Shown here in pieces: positions 18,172-28,745 of a DNA stretch of 64,000 bases. Every line of letters begins with the position of its first letter. Within the stretch, counting starts at the first letter, position 1. A program made the translations under genes and the position numbers. The stretch comes from CAWBLP01 sp963721065. Its GTDB lineage: Bacteria > Pseudomonadota > Alphaproteobacteria > Acetobacterales > Acetobacteraceae. The notes below the pieces were generated by a model. It was not told the origin of the DNA and made no database searches. It saw only the letters and a program-made list of their open reading frames with translations. The stretch spans positions 620,001 through 684,000 of the forward strand of contig CAVRHO010000001.1 in the NCBI GenBank assembly GCA_963721065.1, given 5' to 3'.

Positions 18172-18440
18172 GAAACCTCTATAACCCGTGCGCAGGGCCG
18201 CTGATAGCCTTGGGATCCTTCGCCGCCAGCGGACGCGGAGGCGTTTCCCACGTGGGAAAACAGCGTAAAAGTTTCGGATTTATCATTTACTGTTCATCCG
18301 GATACGCGAATACTGGCACCAACTCGGGCAGCCCGGTCGTGGGACGGGACCCGGAGCCGTCTGGAGCCGGCCAGGCTCGAGACCAGGCTGGAAGACAAGA
18401 ATTGGGTCGGCCCACGCCGGCCGTTAAGGGAGCGTTCATC

Positions 18441-19782
18441 ATGGCAAAGCGCGTATCGCGTCGTACCGCTTTGAAACTGTCTGCCGCCGCGACCGCCCTG
18501 CCGCTGGTGCATATACGGACCGCCGGTGCCGCAGGTAAGCTGAAGCTGGCGTTCTGGGACCACTGGGTGCCCACCGGCAACGTGGCGATGAAGAAGATCG
18601 TCGATGCCTGGGCCCAGAAGAACAAGGTGGATGTCGAGCTCGATTTCCTGACCTCCATCGGCAACAAGATCACCATCACCATGGCCGCCGAGGCACAGGC
18701 CCAGGCAGGCCACGACGTCTATGCGTTCGACCAGTGGTCGGTGCAGCAGTACTACGACAAGCTGGACCCGGTGGACGACCTGGTCGGCAAGCTGTCAGCC
18801 AAGTATGGCAAAATGGGGCCGGCCTATGAGTATCTGGCCAAGGTGAACGGCCACTGGATGGCCGTGCCGGTGCAGTGGGGGTCCGCACCGCTGCCCCCCG
18901 TTGGCCGCATCAGCCTGCTGAAGAAGCACGCCGGCGTGGACGTGCAGAAGTGGTACCCGAACCATGAGTCCACGCCGGACGCGGCGAAGGACTGGACCTA
19001 TGAGAACCAGCTCAGGATCGCCGAAGACCTGTTCAAGGCCGGCTATCCGATCGGGTTCGGCTGCAACTCCGGCCTGACCGACGCCAACCAGGTGTGGGGT
19101 GCCACGTTCGGCGCCTTCGGCGCGGACCTGGTGGATGCCAAGGGCAACATCACCACCGACACCGACCAGGTGATGGCGGTGATGGAATACGCGGCGAAGA
19201 TGATCAAGTTCATGCCGCCGAACGCGCCGAGCTGGGATGACGCGTCGAACAACCGCGCGCTGATCTCGGGCAAGGCGGCGCTGATCTGGAACCCGCCCTC
19301 GGCCTGGGCGGTGGCCAAGCGCGACGCGCCGCACATCGCCGAGGACTGCTGGCACTTCCCGACCCCGCGCGGGGTGAAGGGCCGCCTGGTGCCGCACCGC
19401 CCGTATTTCTGGGGCATCTGGCAGTTCGCGCAGAACAAGTCGGCGGGCAAGGAACTGATCGAGTACCTCTCGCAGCGCGAGCAGGTCGAGGCGCTGGCGA
19501 AGCCGACATCCGGCTACGACATCCCGCCCTTCGAGTCGATGTCCAACCTGAAGATCTGGGAGGAGGTCGAGCCGCCCAAGGGCGTGGTGTACAACTACCC
19601 GGTGCGTCCGTGGCATGACGCGGAGTACTGACATCGCCGGATCTTCCGCCCCGCCGGCAATCGCGGTGCAGATGTGGAACCGCTCGATCCAGCCCGGCAT
19701 GGTCTCGCGGCTGATGTCCGGCCAGTCGATCAAGCAGTCGATCGCCTGGGCGAAGGAGGAGCTGGAAGGCTTCTCGCGCTGA
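18441..19782 (+). CDS. Extracellular solute-binding protein family 1, Tat-exported (frameshift near 19629)
   Basis: About 447 residues when restored. A Tat signal (VSRRTALKLSAAATALPLVH) is followed by a sugar-type periplasmic binding fold: KLKLAFWDHWVPTGN, NKITITMAAEAQAQAGHDVYAFDQW, and the hinge-region WNPPSAW. The first frame stops at 19631 after PWHDAEY. Removing one T at about 19629 continues it into MWNRSIQPGMVSRLMSGQSI and ends at the TGA at 19780-19782, a C-terminus typical of this family. It would capture a ligand for an ABC importer, but no permease or ATPase gene lies nearby, so the partner must be elsewhere. Only minus-strand genes precede it. Confidence 0.88.
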
Positions 19783-20198
19783 GTGTCCCACCGCCCCCCC
19801 GGCCGCATGCTGTGCGAACGGGGGGCGCTGCCCGGTTGCCCGTCGTGGCGGGCGTCCGGGTGGTGCTCAAGGCGCAACCACGGGCAGGCTCCGGGGCGCC
19901 AGCCACGGCCGGATCACACGCGGCGACAGGTTCATCGTCGGTCCCGGGCGCACTGTGATCATGACGCATGACGGAGATGTGGAAGGTCCGCCTGCGCCGA
20001 CGATGCCGCGCCACGCCTGCGCCGACGATGCGGGCCTCGCATCGGGCTCCAGGCGTCCGCACCAGAACGCTGGTGATCCGACGCCACCGGATCGATCCCA
20101 CAAGCAAAGCGTACCACGTCGTGCCGGCCGGAGCCTGTCCTCGGGCGCGCCATGACGACGGTGGCACGCACCGGGCTCCATCCGTCGGCATCAGCGCG
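19783..20198. other. Gap with one copy of a dispersed repeat
   Basis: 416 bp without a convincing gene. Its right end (20120-20192) holds one copy of the repeat family also seen at 27768-27862 and 30691-30855. Confidence 0.5.
20120..20192 (+). repeat. Dispersed intergenic repeat, copy 1
   Basis: Contains GCCTGTCCTCGGGCGCGCC, then CATGACGACG and CTCCATCCGTCGGCATC. The same words in the same order occur at 27768-27862, and on the opposite strand at 30691-30738. The copy ends against the stop codon of the UPF0149 gene. Confidence 0.5.
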
Positions 20199-20831
20199 CT
20201 AGCGCCGCCGTCGCTGCCGCCGGCGGCGGGCCGGGCCTTTGCCGGCGCCGGCCTCGCCGGCTTTGCGGTTCCGCCAGAACTCGCGAATGCCAATCACGCA
20301 GGCCGGAAGCACGTCCGGAACATCGGACAGGAACCCTTCCTCGTCGAACTCGTCGCCGAACTCGTCCTCGAAATCCTCATCGCGGCCGAACAGCAGGAAC
20401 GGCACCAGGGCGACCTGCGCCTCGGGGTCCTCGATCAGGGGAACCCAGGCGTCGGGCCGCAGCATCAGTGACTGCAGGAACCCGGCCGCCCAGCTCTCGG
20501 CGATCACTCTGCCGTCCTCGCTTTCCCAGAAGATCGGCGCGAATTCGCCTTCGCCGTCGTCCAGACTGCTGATGATATCGTTGTAGCGTCCCAGGATGGC
20601 CGCGAAGACGGTGCGCATCTCATCCTCGCTGGCGAATTCGGGTTCCTCGCCACCCCAGATCGCCGAAAGCCATTCATCGGGCGGTATCGTCTCCGGCCCG
20701 ACCGCCACGCCGGTCAGGAAGCCGTCGAGTTCCGACAGGTCCATGCCCTCTTCGGGGGCGTGATCCGATTCGAAGTAGCGATCGAGCGCGTCGAGGCCGG
20801 CCTCGCCGGAAAGTGGTGCGACATTTTCCAT
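20199..20831 (-). CDS. UPF0149 family (YecA-like) protein
   Basis: 210 residues. LSELDGFLTGVAVGPETIPPDEWL is the hallmark of the UPF0149/YecA family; WAAGFLQSLMLRPDAW and LPACVIGIREFWRNRK complete the helical domain. The usual C-terminal SEC-C zinc motif is absent; instead the protein ends in a strongly basic tail (RRRRQRRRR) preceded by a very acidic stretch (EDFEDEFGDEFDEEG). The function of the family is unclear. It is divergent from the downstream SDR gene at 20990 with 158 bp between them. Confidence 0.85.
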   Translation of the reverse strand: MENVAPLSGEAGLDALDRYFESDHAPEEGMDLSELDGFLTGVAVGPETIPPDEWLSAIWGGEEPEFASEDEMRTVFAAILGRYNDIISSLDDGEGEFAPIFWESEDGRVIAESWAAGFLQSLMLRPDAWVPLIEDPEAQVALVPFLLFGRDEDFEDEFGDEFDEEGFLSDVPDVLPACVIGIREFWRNRKAGEAGAGKGPARRRRQRRRR

Positions 20832-20989
20832 ATTGCCGAACTCCCGTGCAGCGGGTTCAGCATGTCACCTGACGTGGCACGCTGCGAGTCATCATCCGGG
20901 TGAAGGCGTCAATGGTCCGGCACGGCCCCGGTTGCCCCCGGCCGGAAGCCGCCGGATGATGGTGGCCGAAACCCAGGAGGAAACGCAGC

Positions 20990-21841
20990 ATGGGCAAGCT
21001 CACCGGCAAGGTCGCTATCGTGACCGGCGCCAGCCGCGGCATAGGTCAGATGATCGCCGAACTGTTTGCGTCGGAAGGTGCGAAGGTGGTGTGTGCGGCG
21101 CGCACGATGAACGAGGGCGAGCATCGCATGCTGGAAGGCTCGCTCGCCCGCACGGTCGCGCAGATCCGCGATGCCGGCGGCGAGGCGACGCCGGTCACGG
21201 CCGACGTATCCACCGAGAGCGACTGCATCGCTCTGGTCGAGCAGGCGCGGGCGGCGTACGGGCCGGTCGATATCCTGGTGAACAATGCCGCGCTGAACTA
21301 CTACCTGCCGACCGCCGACTATCCCACCAACCGCTGGATCCGCTGCTTCGCGGTGAACGTGCACGGGCCGTTCATGCTGTCGAAGGAAGTGCTGAAGGAC
21401 ATGATCCCGCGCCGGACGGGGGCGATCGTCAATATCAGCTCGGGGTCGGCGATCGGGCCGGGGCGCGGCCCGTATGAGGACAAGACCGTGCGTGGCGGCA
21501 CGATGTACGGCGCGACCAAGGCAGCGCTGGAGCGGTTCACCCAGGGCCTGGCGCAGGAGGTGGCGCAGTTCGATGGCATCAGCGTCACGGCCGTCTCGCC
21601 GTCGAATGTCGTGCCCACCCCCGGCACGATCCACCACAAGCTGGTCACCGGCATGGATGATCCGAAGGGTGAGCCGCCGTCCTTCATGGCGCGGGCCGCG
21701 CTGTTGCTGGCGAGCGAGCCGGCACCGAAGGTGAACGGCCGGGTGACCTACAGCCAGCAGATCCTGAAGGAGTTCGGTTGGATCGAGCAGGCGAGCGGCC
21801 GCGGGGTGGACAGCGCGGGCTCGGGCTACTCGCAGGTCTGA
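20990..21841 (+). CDS. SDR family NAD(P)-dependent oxidoreductase
   Basis: 283 residues, a classical short-chain dehydrogenase. TGASRGIG binds the cofactor, NNAALNYYLP replaces the usual NNAG, ISSGSAIG carries the catalytic serine, and YGATKAALERF the Tyr-x-x-x-Lys pair. It should oxidise or reduce a hydroxyl/ketone substrate; which one is not visible. The last 60 residues (ASEPAPKVNGRVTYSQQILKEFGW) are typical of SDRs annotated in hydroxyacyl or steroid-like metabolism. A good RBS (aggaggaaacgcagc) precedes the ATG. It appears monocistronic. Confidence 0.9.
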   Translation: MGKLTGKVAIVTGASRGIGQMIAELFASEGAKVVCAARTMNEGEHRMLEGSLARTVAQIRDAGGEATPVTADVSTESDCIALVEQARAAYGPVDILVNNAALNYYLPTADYPTNRWIRCFAVNVHGPFMLSKEVLKDMIPRRTGAIVNISSGSAIGPGRGPYEDKTVRGGTMYGATKAALERFTQGLAQEVAQFDGISVTAVSPSNVVPTPGTIHHKLVTGMDDPKGEPPSFMARAALLLASEPAPKVNGRVTYSQQILKEFGWIEQASGRGVDSAGSGYSQV

Positions 21842-22406
21842 GGTCAGGAGCGGGGCCCGGCTGCGTTCCGGCGGTAGGCGTTGCGGGGGGCAGTCGGGCC
21901 GGCCATGACCATGCGGGGCCTCGGCTCGAGGCTTGGCGGCTCGGCCGGCCGACCGTGTCTTGCCACGGATTGTTTCTATCCCAGACTGCACGAACTGTGC
22001 ATGAGGGCACGCTGAAATGCACGGGCACGCCGCATGCCGGCAAAATTCCTGGGGCGGGCGTATCAGCGGGGCGATTGCATTAGCCGAGGGGTGGCCGGGA
22101 ACCCGGCGGCCCGTGCGATTCGGTCTGCTGCCAGGCATTCAACACGGAGCCCGTGGAGAACCACGGGGACGTCACGGAGTCGCTTTCCCGGCGAGGCTTG
22201 CTGGTGCACGAGCCCGGTGGCAGGCGTAAGCCGCCATTCACGACCATGCTGATGCCGGCACCGAACGTTGTGGACGGCCAGCCTGTGACGGCCATGCGGT
22301 TGAATGCTTGCCCTTCGCACCAAATATTACGGGAGTTGCATTGCTTCTTCGTCTTACGACGTCAGCACGTGCAGTTGATAAACGGTCAGTCGCCCGATCG
22401 CCCGAA
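21842..22406. other. Gap with an attC-like structured element
   Basis: 565 bp without a convincing protein gene. Open frames such as the one on + at 22153-22593 run antisense into the dehydratase gene and look like shadows. The stretch from 22290 to 22400 is locally AT-richer than its surroundings, and the structured element at 22135-22307 is described separately. Confidence 0.5.
22135..22307 (+). other. attC-like structured element
   Basis: The ends are GCATTCAAC (22135-22143) and GTTGAATGC (22299-22307), a perfect 9-bp inverted repeat. They contain ATTCAAC, which fits the integron R'' box RYYYAAC, and GTTGAAT, which fits the R' core GTTRRRY, in the correct order and orientation. Next to them, GCCCGT and ACGGC can pair as L''/L' with one unpaired base, as attC sites do. 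A perfect hairpin CCCGTGG-AGAA-CCACGGG lies at 22150-22167. The length (173 nt) exceeds the usual 57-141 nt, so a structured RNA remains an alternative. No integrase gene is in the window. Confidence 0.4.
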
Positions 22407-23387
22407 TCACGTGCGAGACGCAGATTCCGAAGTATCTCCCAACACCCAACTGCGAAACAGTGCCAGGTCGATATTGCCGCCACTGATCACCAGCCCGACC
22501 CGCTTCCCCCGCATCTGCGCCTGCTCCTGCAACAATGCGGCGAGGGGAGCGGCGCCGGCGCCTTCCACCAGGTTGTGCGTGTCGGTCCAGTAGGCGCGGA
22601 TGGCCTCCGCAATCTCTGCATCGCTCACAGTAACGATGCGCGCGGCACCGGCGCGGATGATCGCCAGTGCTTCGGGATCGGGCTGCCGCACGGCGATGCC
22701 GTCGGCCAGCGTTTCGGCGCGATTCAGCGCCACCAGCCGGCCCGCCGCCACCGAGCGGGCGTAGCAGTCCGCACCTGACGCCTGCACCCCGATGATCTCG
22801 GTCCGCAGCCCCAGCAGGTCGCGGGTGCGGATGGCGCCGCAGATGCCGGAGCCGAGGCCGATGGGGACGTACAGCGCATCCAGCGCCGGCGCCTCGCGGA
22901 ACAGTTCCAGCGAATACGTCGCCACCCCCGTCACCAGGTCCGGGGCGAAGGACGGTGCGAATGCCAGCCCGTCCGCAGCCGCGAGGCGCCGGGCTTCGTC
23001 GCGGGCAGCCTCGAAATCGGCGCCGTGCTCGACCAGGCGGGCGCCGAAGGCACGCATGGCGGCGTTCTTCTCCGCGCTGTTGCCGAATGGCACGACAATG
23101 GTGACAGCTACGCCGTGGCGGCGGCCGGCCCAGGCCAGCGACTGGCCATGATTGCCGCGCGTGGCCGACACGATCCCCGCCACCTCCCTCCGTTCCCGCG
23201 CCAGCCGCTCAGCGTACACCAGCCCGCCGCGCAGCTTGAAGGCGCCGGCCGGCGTGTGGTTCTCGTGCTTGACCCAGACCTCGGCGCCGGTGCGCTGGGC
23301 CAGCAGGGGCCAGGCGTATTGCGGCGTGCCGGGGAAGGCGCCGAGCACCAGGCGGTGTGCGGCTTCCAGTTCGGGCAGGGAAAACAT
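22407..23387 (-). CDS. Threonine dehydratase-like PLP enzyme
   Basis: 326 residues, fold type II PLP enzyme. It has TPQYAWPLLAQR, KHENHTPAGAFKLRGG (the lysine after GAF is the PLP Schiff base), SATRGNHGQSLAWAG (phosphate/carboxylate loop), GLGSGICG (phosphate-binding glycine loop) and VISGGNIDL near the C-terminus. This is the catabolic-type serine/threonine dehydratase lacking a C-terminal ACT regulatory domain, so it is probably not feedback-inhibited IlvA. It would turn threonine or serine (or hydroxyaspartate) into the keto acid. The two csp genes lie upstream on the same strand. Confidence 0.9.
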   Translation of the reverse strand: MFSLPELEAAHRLVLGAFPGTPQYAWPLLAQRTGAEVWVKHENHTPAGAFKLRGGLVYAERLARERREVAGIVSATRGNHGQSLAWAGRRHGVAVTIVVPFGNSAEKNAAMRAFGARLVEHGADFEAARDEARRLAAADGLAFAPSFAPDLVTGVATYSLELFREAPALDALYVPIGLGSGICGAIRTRDLLGLRTEIIGVQASGADCYARSVAAGRLVALNRAETLADGIAVRQPDPEALAIIRAGAARIVTVSDAEIAEAIRAYWTDTHNLVEGAGAAPLAALLQEQAQMRGKRVGLVISGGNIDLALFRSWVLGDTSESASRT

Positions 23388-23478
23388 GGCAGGACCCCGG
23401 AATGCGAAACGGGCCGCCGCCCGGGCAGGAATCCCGGTCGGCGACCCGCTGTTCGGTGTCGGGCGGTGAAGCCGGACG

Positions 23479-23682
23479 TCAGACGAGACGGAGGTTGGTC
23501 GCGGCGTCCTTGCCGCGTTCCTTGGTTACCTCGTAGCTCACCTTCTGGCCGTCATTCAGGCCCTTGAGGCCGGCAGCCTGGACGGCCGTGATGTGCACGA
23601 ACACATCCTTCCCGCCCTCCTGCGGCATGATGAAGCCATAGCCTTTTGTGGCATTGAACCACTTCACGGTTCCAATCGCCAT
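23479..23682 (-). CDS. Cold-shock protein, CspA family
   Basis: 67 residues, one complete cold-shock domain: MAIGTVKWFNATKGYGFIMP contains RNP1-like KGYGFI, and DVFVHITAV is RNP2. It binds single-stranded RNA/DNA and melts structures. It is almost identical to the neighbour at 23787-23990, differing at about 9 positions, which indicates a tandem duplication. Confidence 0.95.
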   Translation of the reverse strand: MAIGTVKWFNATKGYGFIMPQEGGKDVFVHITAVQAAGLKGLNDGQKVSYEVTKERGKDAATNLRLV

Positions 23683-23786
23683 GGTCTGGTCACTCCTTCC
23701 GGTGCGCGTCCCCCTCCAGGTTTGATCCTGGCCGCGCGAGTGGGGATGGGTGATGGCAACGTGGTATGGACCCGCGTGCTGCGGCC

Positions 23787-23990
23787 TCAGGCGAGCCGGA
23801 GGTTGGTGGCGGCCGCCTTGCCGCGCTCCATTTGCACCTCATAGCTCACTTTCTGGCCTTCATTCAGACCGCGGAGGCCGGCGGCCTGCACCGCGGTGAT
23901 GTGGACGAATACGTCCTTGCCGCCTTCTTGCGGCATGATGAAGCCGTAGCCCTTGGTGGTGTTGAACCACTTGACTGTACCGATAGCCAT
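23787..23990 (-). CDS. Cold-shock protein, CspA family (paralogue)
   Basis: 67 residues, the same length and motifs as the gene at 23479 (KGYGFI, DVFVHITAV). Changes cluster in the C-terminal half (QMERGKAAATNLRLA against TKERGKDAATNLRLV). The ATG at 23990 is the only sensible start; the longer frame to 24173 reads into non-coding sequence. A 104-bp spacer separates it from its sister gene, and each has its own RBS. Confidence 0.95.
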   Translation of the reverse strand: MAIGTVKWFNTTKGYGFIMPQEGGKDVFVHITAVQAAGLRGLNEGQKVSYEVQMERGKAAATNLRLA

Positions 23991-24798
23991 AACTGCGTCG
24001 TTCTCCGTCAGGAGCGCCACACCTGCGTGGCGCGATAGACAACCGGCCCTTTGGACGTCTTGAGGGCACCCGATGACGGAGGCGCAGCAAGCCAAGCCAA
24101 AATGCGATTGCGTTGCACAGTTGGCACAGAAACGCGCGCGAGAGTCAATCACGCTCGCGCGAGCGGGACACACGACGCTGAGAGGTCGGGTCGCACGAAC
24201 GCAATTCGCGCGATTTGTCGCGATGAATGGTTGCGGATGCCACCCGTTCTCGCATTTTGCAAGAGGGCATACCGACTCCAGCCTTGCCGCAGGATTACAA
24301 TAGCGACGGGCAGCCGCCAGGGCCGGGCGCCGACAAGGTGACGCCGTGGCCGGATAGGGGGCTCATGCCGCGGTGCATTTCCCGATCCTGGACCGTTCGG
24401 GGCTTGCGGGAAGCGCCCAGGCGCAGTTCCGGCGTGGAGGGGCAATCACCGGTGGCCCGTGCATTCCCCGGCGGCCGGCCTGCGGCAGAGCCGGCGACCC
24501 TCGTGGCCCGGGAAGAACGGTCTGCAGGGCGCTGGAAAGCCCGACGTTGAGACACGCAGGGCGCGCGCGGACTGCTGTTCCGTACAGCGTCATGACCGGC
24601 ACAGGGCGACCCATCCACATCTCCACGCTGGTATCCCATACCATCCACGTGTCCAAGCAATCGTGCCCACACATCGGACGCGACGCCCGCTGACGTAGAA
24701 CAAAGGGGCGGACCACGGCGGTCCGCCCCTTTGCAGTCAATCCGGATTGGAGCCGGCCGCCTGTTTCGCGACCGGTTCCGTAAGCCTGAAGGCCGGGC
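23991..24798. other. Gap between csp and groL
   Basis: 808 bp. No convincing gene on either strand. The groL terminator lies at 24702-24732. The part from 24100 to 24300 is locally less GC-rich and may include the upstream/leader region of the csp gene, but I cannot define a promoter. Confidence 0.5.
24702..24732 (-). terminator. Strong hairpin terminator for groL
   Basis: Perfect 13-bp arms AAAGGGGCGGACC and GGTCCGCCCCTTT around a 5-base loop, 67 bp beyond the groL stop. On the minus strand the stem is followed by TTTGTTCT, giving a short U-rich tract. Confidence 0.85.
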
Positions 24799-26439
<1,641 letters not shown>

Positions 26440-26493
26440 GGTTCTTATTCCTCGTTTCTATGCAGTCATATGGGTTGCGGAGTGCAGAACGCC

Positions 26494-26808
26494 TCAGGCG
26501 GCCTTCTTCTTGGCCGCGCTGCCTTCGATGATGCCCATGATGTCGGACTCCTTCATGATCAGGAGTTCCTCACCGCTGATCTTCACCTCGGTGCCCGACC
26601 ACTTGCCGAACAGGATGCGGTCGCCCGCCTTCACGTCGAGCGCCACGAGCTTGCCCTGCTCGTCACGCGCGCCGGGGCCGACGGCCACGACTTCGCCTTC
26701 CATCGGCTTTTCCTGGGCGGTATCGGGAATGATGATGCCGCCCGCGGTCTTTTCCTCGGCTTCCAGCCGGCGGACCACGACCCGGTCGTGCAGGGGACGG
26801 AAATTCAT
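26494..26808 (-). CDS. groS: Co-chaperonin GroES
   Basis: 104 residues. FRPLHDRVVVRRLEAEEKTAGGIIIPDTAQEKP is the conserved N-terminal half, including the mobile loop (GGIIIPD). GDRILFGKWSGTEVKISGEELLIMKESDI ends the fold. It has a slightly extended basic C-terminus (IIEGSAAKKKAA). It is first in the groSL operon and forms the heptameric lid of GroEL. Confidence 0.98.
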   Translation of the reverse strand: MNFRPLHDRVVVRRLEAEEKTAGGIIIPDTAQEKPMEGEVVAVGPGARDEQGKLVALDVKAGDRILFGKWSGTEVKISGEELLIMKESDIMGIIEGSAAKKKAA

Positions 26809-26898
26809 TCGTATCGCTCCTGAGTAAACTCAGTTGAATGGACTTGGCCCAGCCAACATCCACCGCGGCCCTCTTCGGAGGCGCCGCTGGCGCGATTG

Positions 26899-26925
26899 TT
26901 AGCACTCCCCGGCGGGGAGTGCCAG
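26899..26925 (-). promoter_or_regulatory. CIRCE element (HrcA operator) of groSL
   Basis: TTAGCACTC, nine bases, then GAGTGCCAG: the CIRCE consensus (TTAGCACTC-N9-GAGTGCTAA) with two changes in the second arm. It lies 91 bp upstream of the groS start and just downstream of the -10 box, the usual position for HrcA repression. Confidence 0.9.
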
Positions 26926-26926
26926 C

Positions 26927-26955
26927 GATCTAGGCTCACGCCCGCGCGAAGTCAA
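26927..26955 (-). promoter_or_regulatory. Probable sigma-70 promoter of groSL
   Basis: On the minus strand TTGACT (26955-26950) and TAGATC (26932-26927) are separated by 17 bp. A lone CIRCE half-site (GAGTGCTAA) lies upstream at 26981-26989. Confidence 0.65.
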
Positions 26956-27118
26956 GCGTCCGGCAGCAATCTACCGAAATGAGTGCTAAACTCTTGGAAT
27001 GACTTCATTTTCCCTTGCGCACGCGGCCGGTGCCCGTGTCATGCTGTTACCGTACAGGGTGGCCCGCCGCATGAAAGCGAGTGGACCAGGCGGGCCTTTC
27101 GCAGGGAGACCAGAGAGG

Positions 27119-27379
27119 ATGAGCCTCGCACTGCAGATCAAGGATTACCGGCTGACCACGGCAAAGATATACTACCACCTGCCGGACCACCCGGCGCTGC
27201 TGCAGACCTTTGTCTGGCAGGACTACGACATGGCGCCGGAGTTCCCGCAGTTGAACAAGTTCCTGGATTTCTGGCGGGAGAAGATCGAGGGCAAGCTGCA
27301 CTCGGTGCAGGTGAGTTCGGCGAAGCTGGTGCAGCCGCCGCGCTACCGCCATCCGGGTGCCTATATGCGGCTGCACTGA
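27119..27379 (+). CDS. Usg family protein
   Basis: 86 residues. LQIKDYRLTTAKIYYHLPDHPALLQTFVWQDYDMAPEFP and LNKFLDFWREKIEGKL are characteristic of the Usg family, small alphaproteobacterial proteins found near trp or chaperonin genes and of unknown function. The ATG at 27119 has RBS agagagg; a longer frame from 26999 covers upstream control DNA. It is divergent from groSL, sharing the intervening 310 bp. Confidence 0.88.
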   Translation: MSLALQIKDYRLTTAKIYYHLPDHPALLQTFVWQDYDMAPEFPQLNKFLDFWREKIEGKLHSVQVSSAKLVQPPRYRHPGAYMRLH

Positions 27380-27576
27380 CAGCGACCGGCAGCGCCTGTG
27401 GGTCTGCGGGCGACGGCCCACACGTCTGCAGCCGACACTTGCGGTTGGCGGCGCCTGCCTTCGCATTGCCCCCAGCGTCACCGCACGCGACGGCCTGATC
27501 GGTTGGCCACAGGTCTGCATCGGACATCGGTGGCCCGGTCTGCATCGGACAGTGTTGCGTCATTGCCCACACCACC

Positions 27577-27606
27577 GTCGGTGGTCGGCGCGGACCGACC
27601 ACCGAC
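27577..27606. terminator. Perfect hairpin, possible bidirectional terminator
   Basis: GTCGGTGGTCGG and CCGACCACCGAC pair perfectly around six bases. It lies about 200 bp beyond the usg stop and a similar distance from the MlaF-like stop. No U-run is seen, so terminator function is only possible. Confidence 0.45.
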
Positions 27607-27705
27607 GTCCGCGCTGGATCCTGGCGGAAACCGCCGTGGTGAGAGATCCGCATGCAAGGTGGTGTGAGGGGGGGCGCTGTGAGGCGTCTTCCTGTTCGAT
27701 TTCGC

Positions 27706-27753
27706 CGCACGTACGAAGGATAGAAGAGCCGCACGTACGAAGGATTGAAGAGT
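27706..27753 (+). repeat. 24-bp tandem repeat, two copies
   Basis: CGCACGTACGAAGGATAGAA then GAGC, repeated with two differences directly after. Confidence 0.75.
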
Positions 27754-27767
27754 CGTGCATGGCACGC

Positions 27768-27862
27768 CGGGGGGCCTGTCCTCAGGCGCGCCTTCCGCGC
27801 GACCCGTGGGCCGGCCATGACGACGCAGGCTCCGCACCGGCCTCCATCCGTCGGCACCGGAA
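27768..27862 (+). repeat. Dispersed intergenic repeat, copy 2
   Basis: The longest copy of the family: CCTGTCCTCAGGCGCGCC, GACCCGTGGGCCGGCCATGA and CTCCATCCGTCGGCACCG. It ends against the stop codon of the MlaF-like gene, as copy 1 ends against the UPF0149 stop. Confidence 0.5.
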
Positions 27863-27864
27863 CC

Positions 27865-28644
27865 CTACCGCCGCAACTCCATCTCGATCGGCCCTTCGCG
27901 CCGGCCGTGGGTGAACTGGTCCACCACCGGGTTGCCGGTGTCCATCAGGTCGGCGGCCGGGCCGCTCCAGACGATGCGGCCACCGTGCAGCATCGCGGCG
28001 TGGTCGCCGATGCGGCGCGCGCTGGCCATGTCGTGGGTGATCGCCACCGATGTGCTGCCCAGCCGCTTCACCAGGTCCACGATCAACCCGTCGATCACCG
28101 CCCCCATGATCGGATCCAGCCCGGTGGTCGGCTCGTCGAAGAACATGATGTCGGGCTGCGCCGCGATGGCCCGCGCCAACGCCACGCGCTTCTGCATGCC
28201 GCCGGACAGTTCGGCCGGCCGCAGATCGCCCACGCTGGGCGCCAGCCCGACCTGGGCGAGGAACTCCGCCGCGCGGTGCCGAGCCTCGCGCCGCTTGATC
28301 CGGCGCAGCGCCAGCAGGCCGAAGGTGACGTTCTCCCACACCGGAAGGCTGTCGAACAGCGCCCCGTTCTGGAACAGCATCCCGATCCGCGCGTACACCG
28401 CCTCCCGCTCCGCCCGCGCCAATTGCAAAATATTCTGGCCGTCGATCTCGATGATGCCGTCATCCGGTGTGATCAGGCCCAGCATGCATTTCAGCAGCAC
28501 CGACTTGCCGGTGCCGGAACCGCCGATCACCACCATGGAGGTGCGCGGCATCACGTCCAGGTCGATGCCGTCCAGCACCACCTTGTTGCCGAAGCTCTTG
28601 CGCAGGTTGCGCAGACGGATTTTGGGGACGGCCGCATCGTTCAT
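27865..28644 (-). CDS. ABC transporter ATP-binding protein, MlaF-like
   Basis: About 259 residues. Walker A is GGSGTGKS, Q-loop FQNGALFDS, signature LSGGMQKRVALARA, Walker B IMFFDEPTTGLDP and the switch histidine in AITHD. LFDSLPVWENVTFGL and the C-terminal DQFTHGRREGPIEMELRR are characteristic of MlaF/Ttg2A-type ATPases of the phospholipid-retrograde transporter that keeps the outer membrane asymmetric. The MlaE permease and MCE (MlaD) genes are not next to it here. I take the ATG at 28644 (MNDAAVPK); a TTG at 28680 is also possible. It is divergent from the lytic transglycosylase gene. Confidence 0.85.
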   Translation of the reverse strand: MNDAAVPKIRLRNLRKSFGNKVVLDGIDLDVMPRTSMVVIGGSGTGKSVLLKCMLGLITPDDGIIEIDGQNILQLARAEREAVYARIGMLFQNGALFDSLPVWENVTFGLLALRRIKRREARHRAAEFLAQVGLAPSVGDLRPAELSGGMQKRVALARAIAAQPDIMFFDEPTTGLDPIMGAVIDGLIVDLVKRLGSTSVAITHDMASARRIGDHAAMLHGGRIVWSGPAADLMDTGNPVVDQFTHGRREGPIEMELRR

Positions 28645-28745
28645 GCCCGGTTTGATGCCGTCTGGGCGGCGTTTCGGCAAGTCACGCCTGGCGGGCCACG
28701 CAATCCCTGCTGCGCCGGCGGTCGGAAACGCGCTATGAAGGCGGC

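Larger units (their letters stand above)
27380..27864. other. Gap rich in repeats
   Basis: 485 bp, no gene. It contains GGTCTGCATCGGACA twice (near 27510 and 27538), a perfect 12-bp-stem hairpin (27577-27606), a two-copy 24-bp tandem repeat (27706-27753) and a dispersed-repeat copy (27768-27862). Confidence 0.6.

Noticed and set aside
22153..22593. A plus-strand ORF through the attC-like element
   Set aside because: It ends antisense inside the dehydratase gene, has no RBS and shows no coherent domain.
24227..24698. ORFs of 79-107 aa between csp and groL
   Set aside because: No domain, no RBS, composition equals intergenic shadow.
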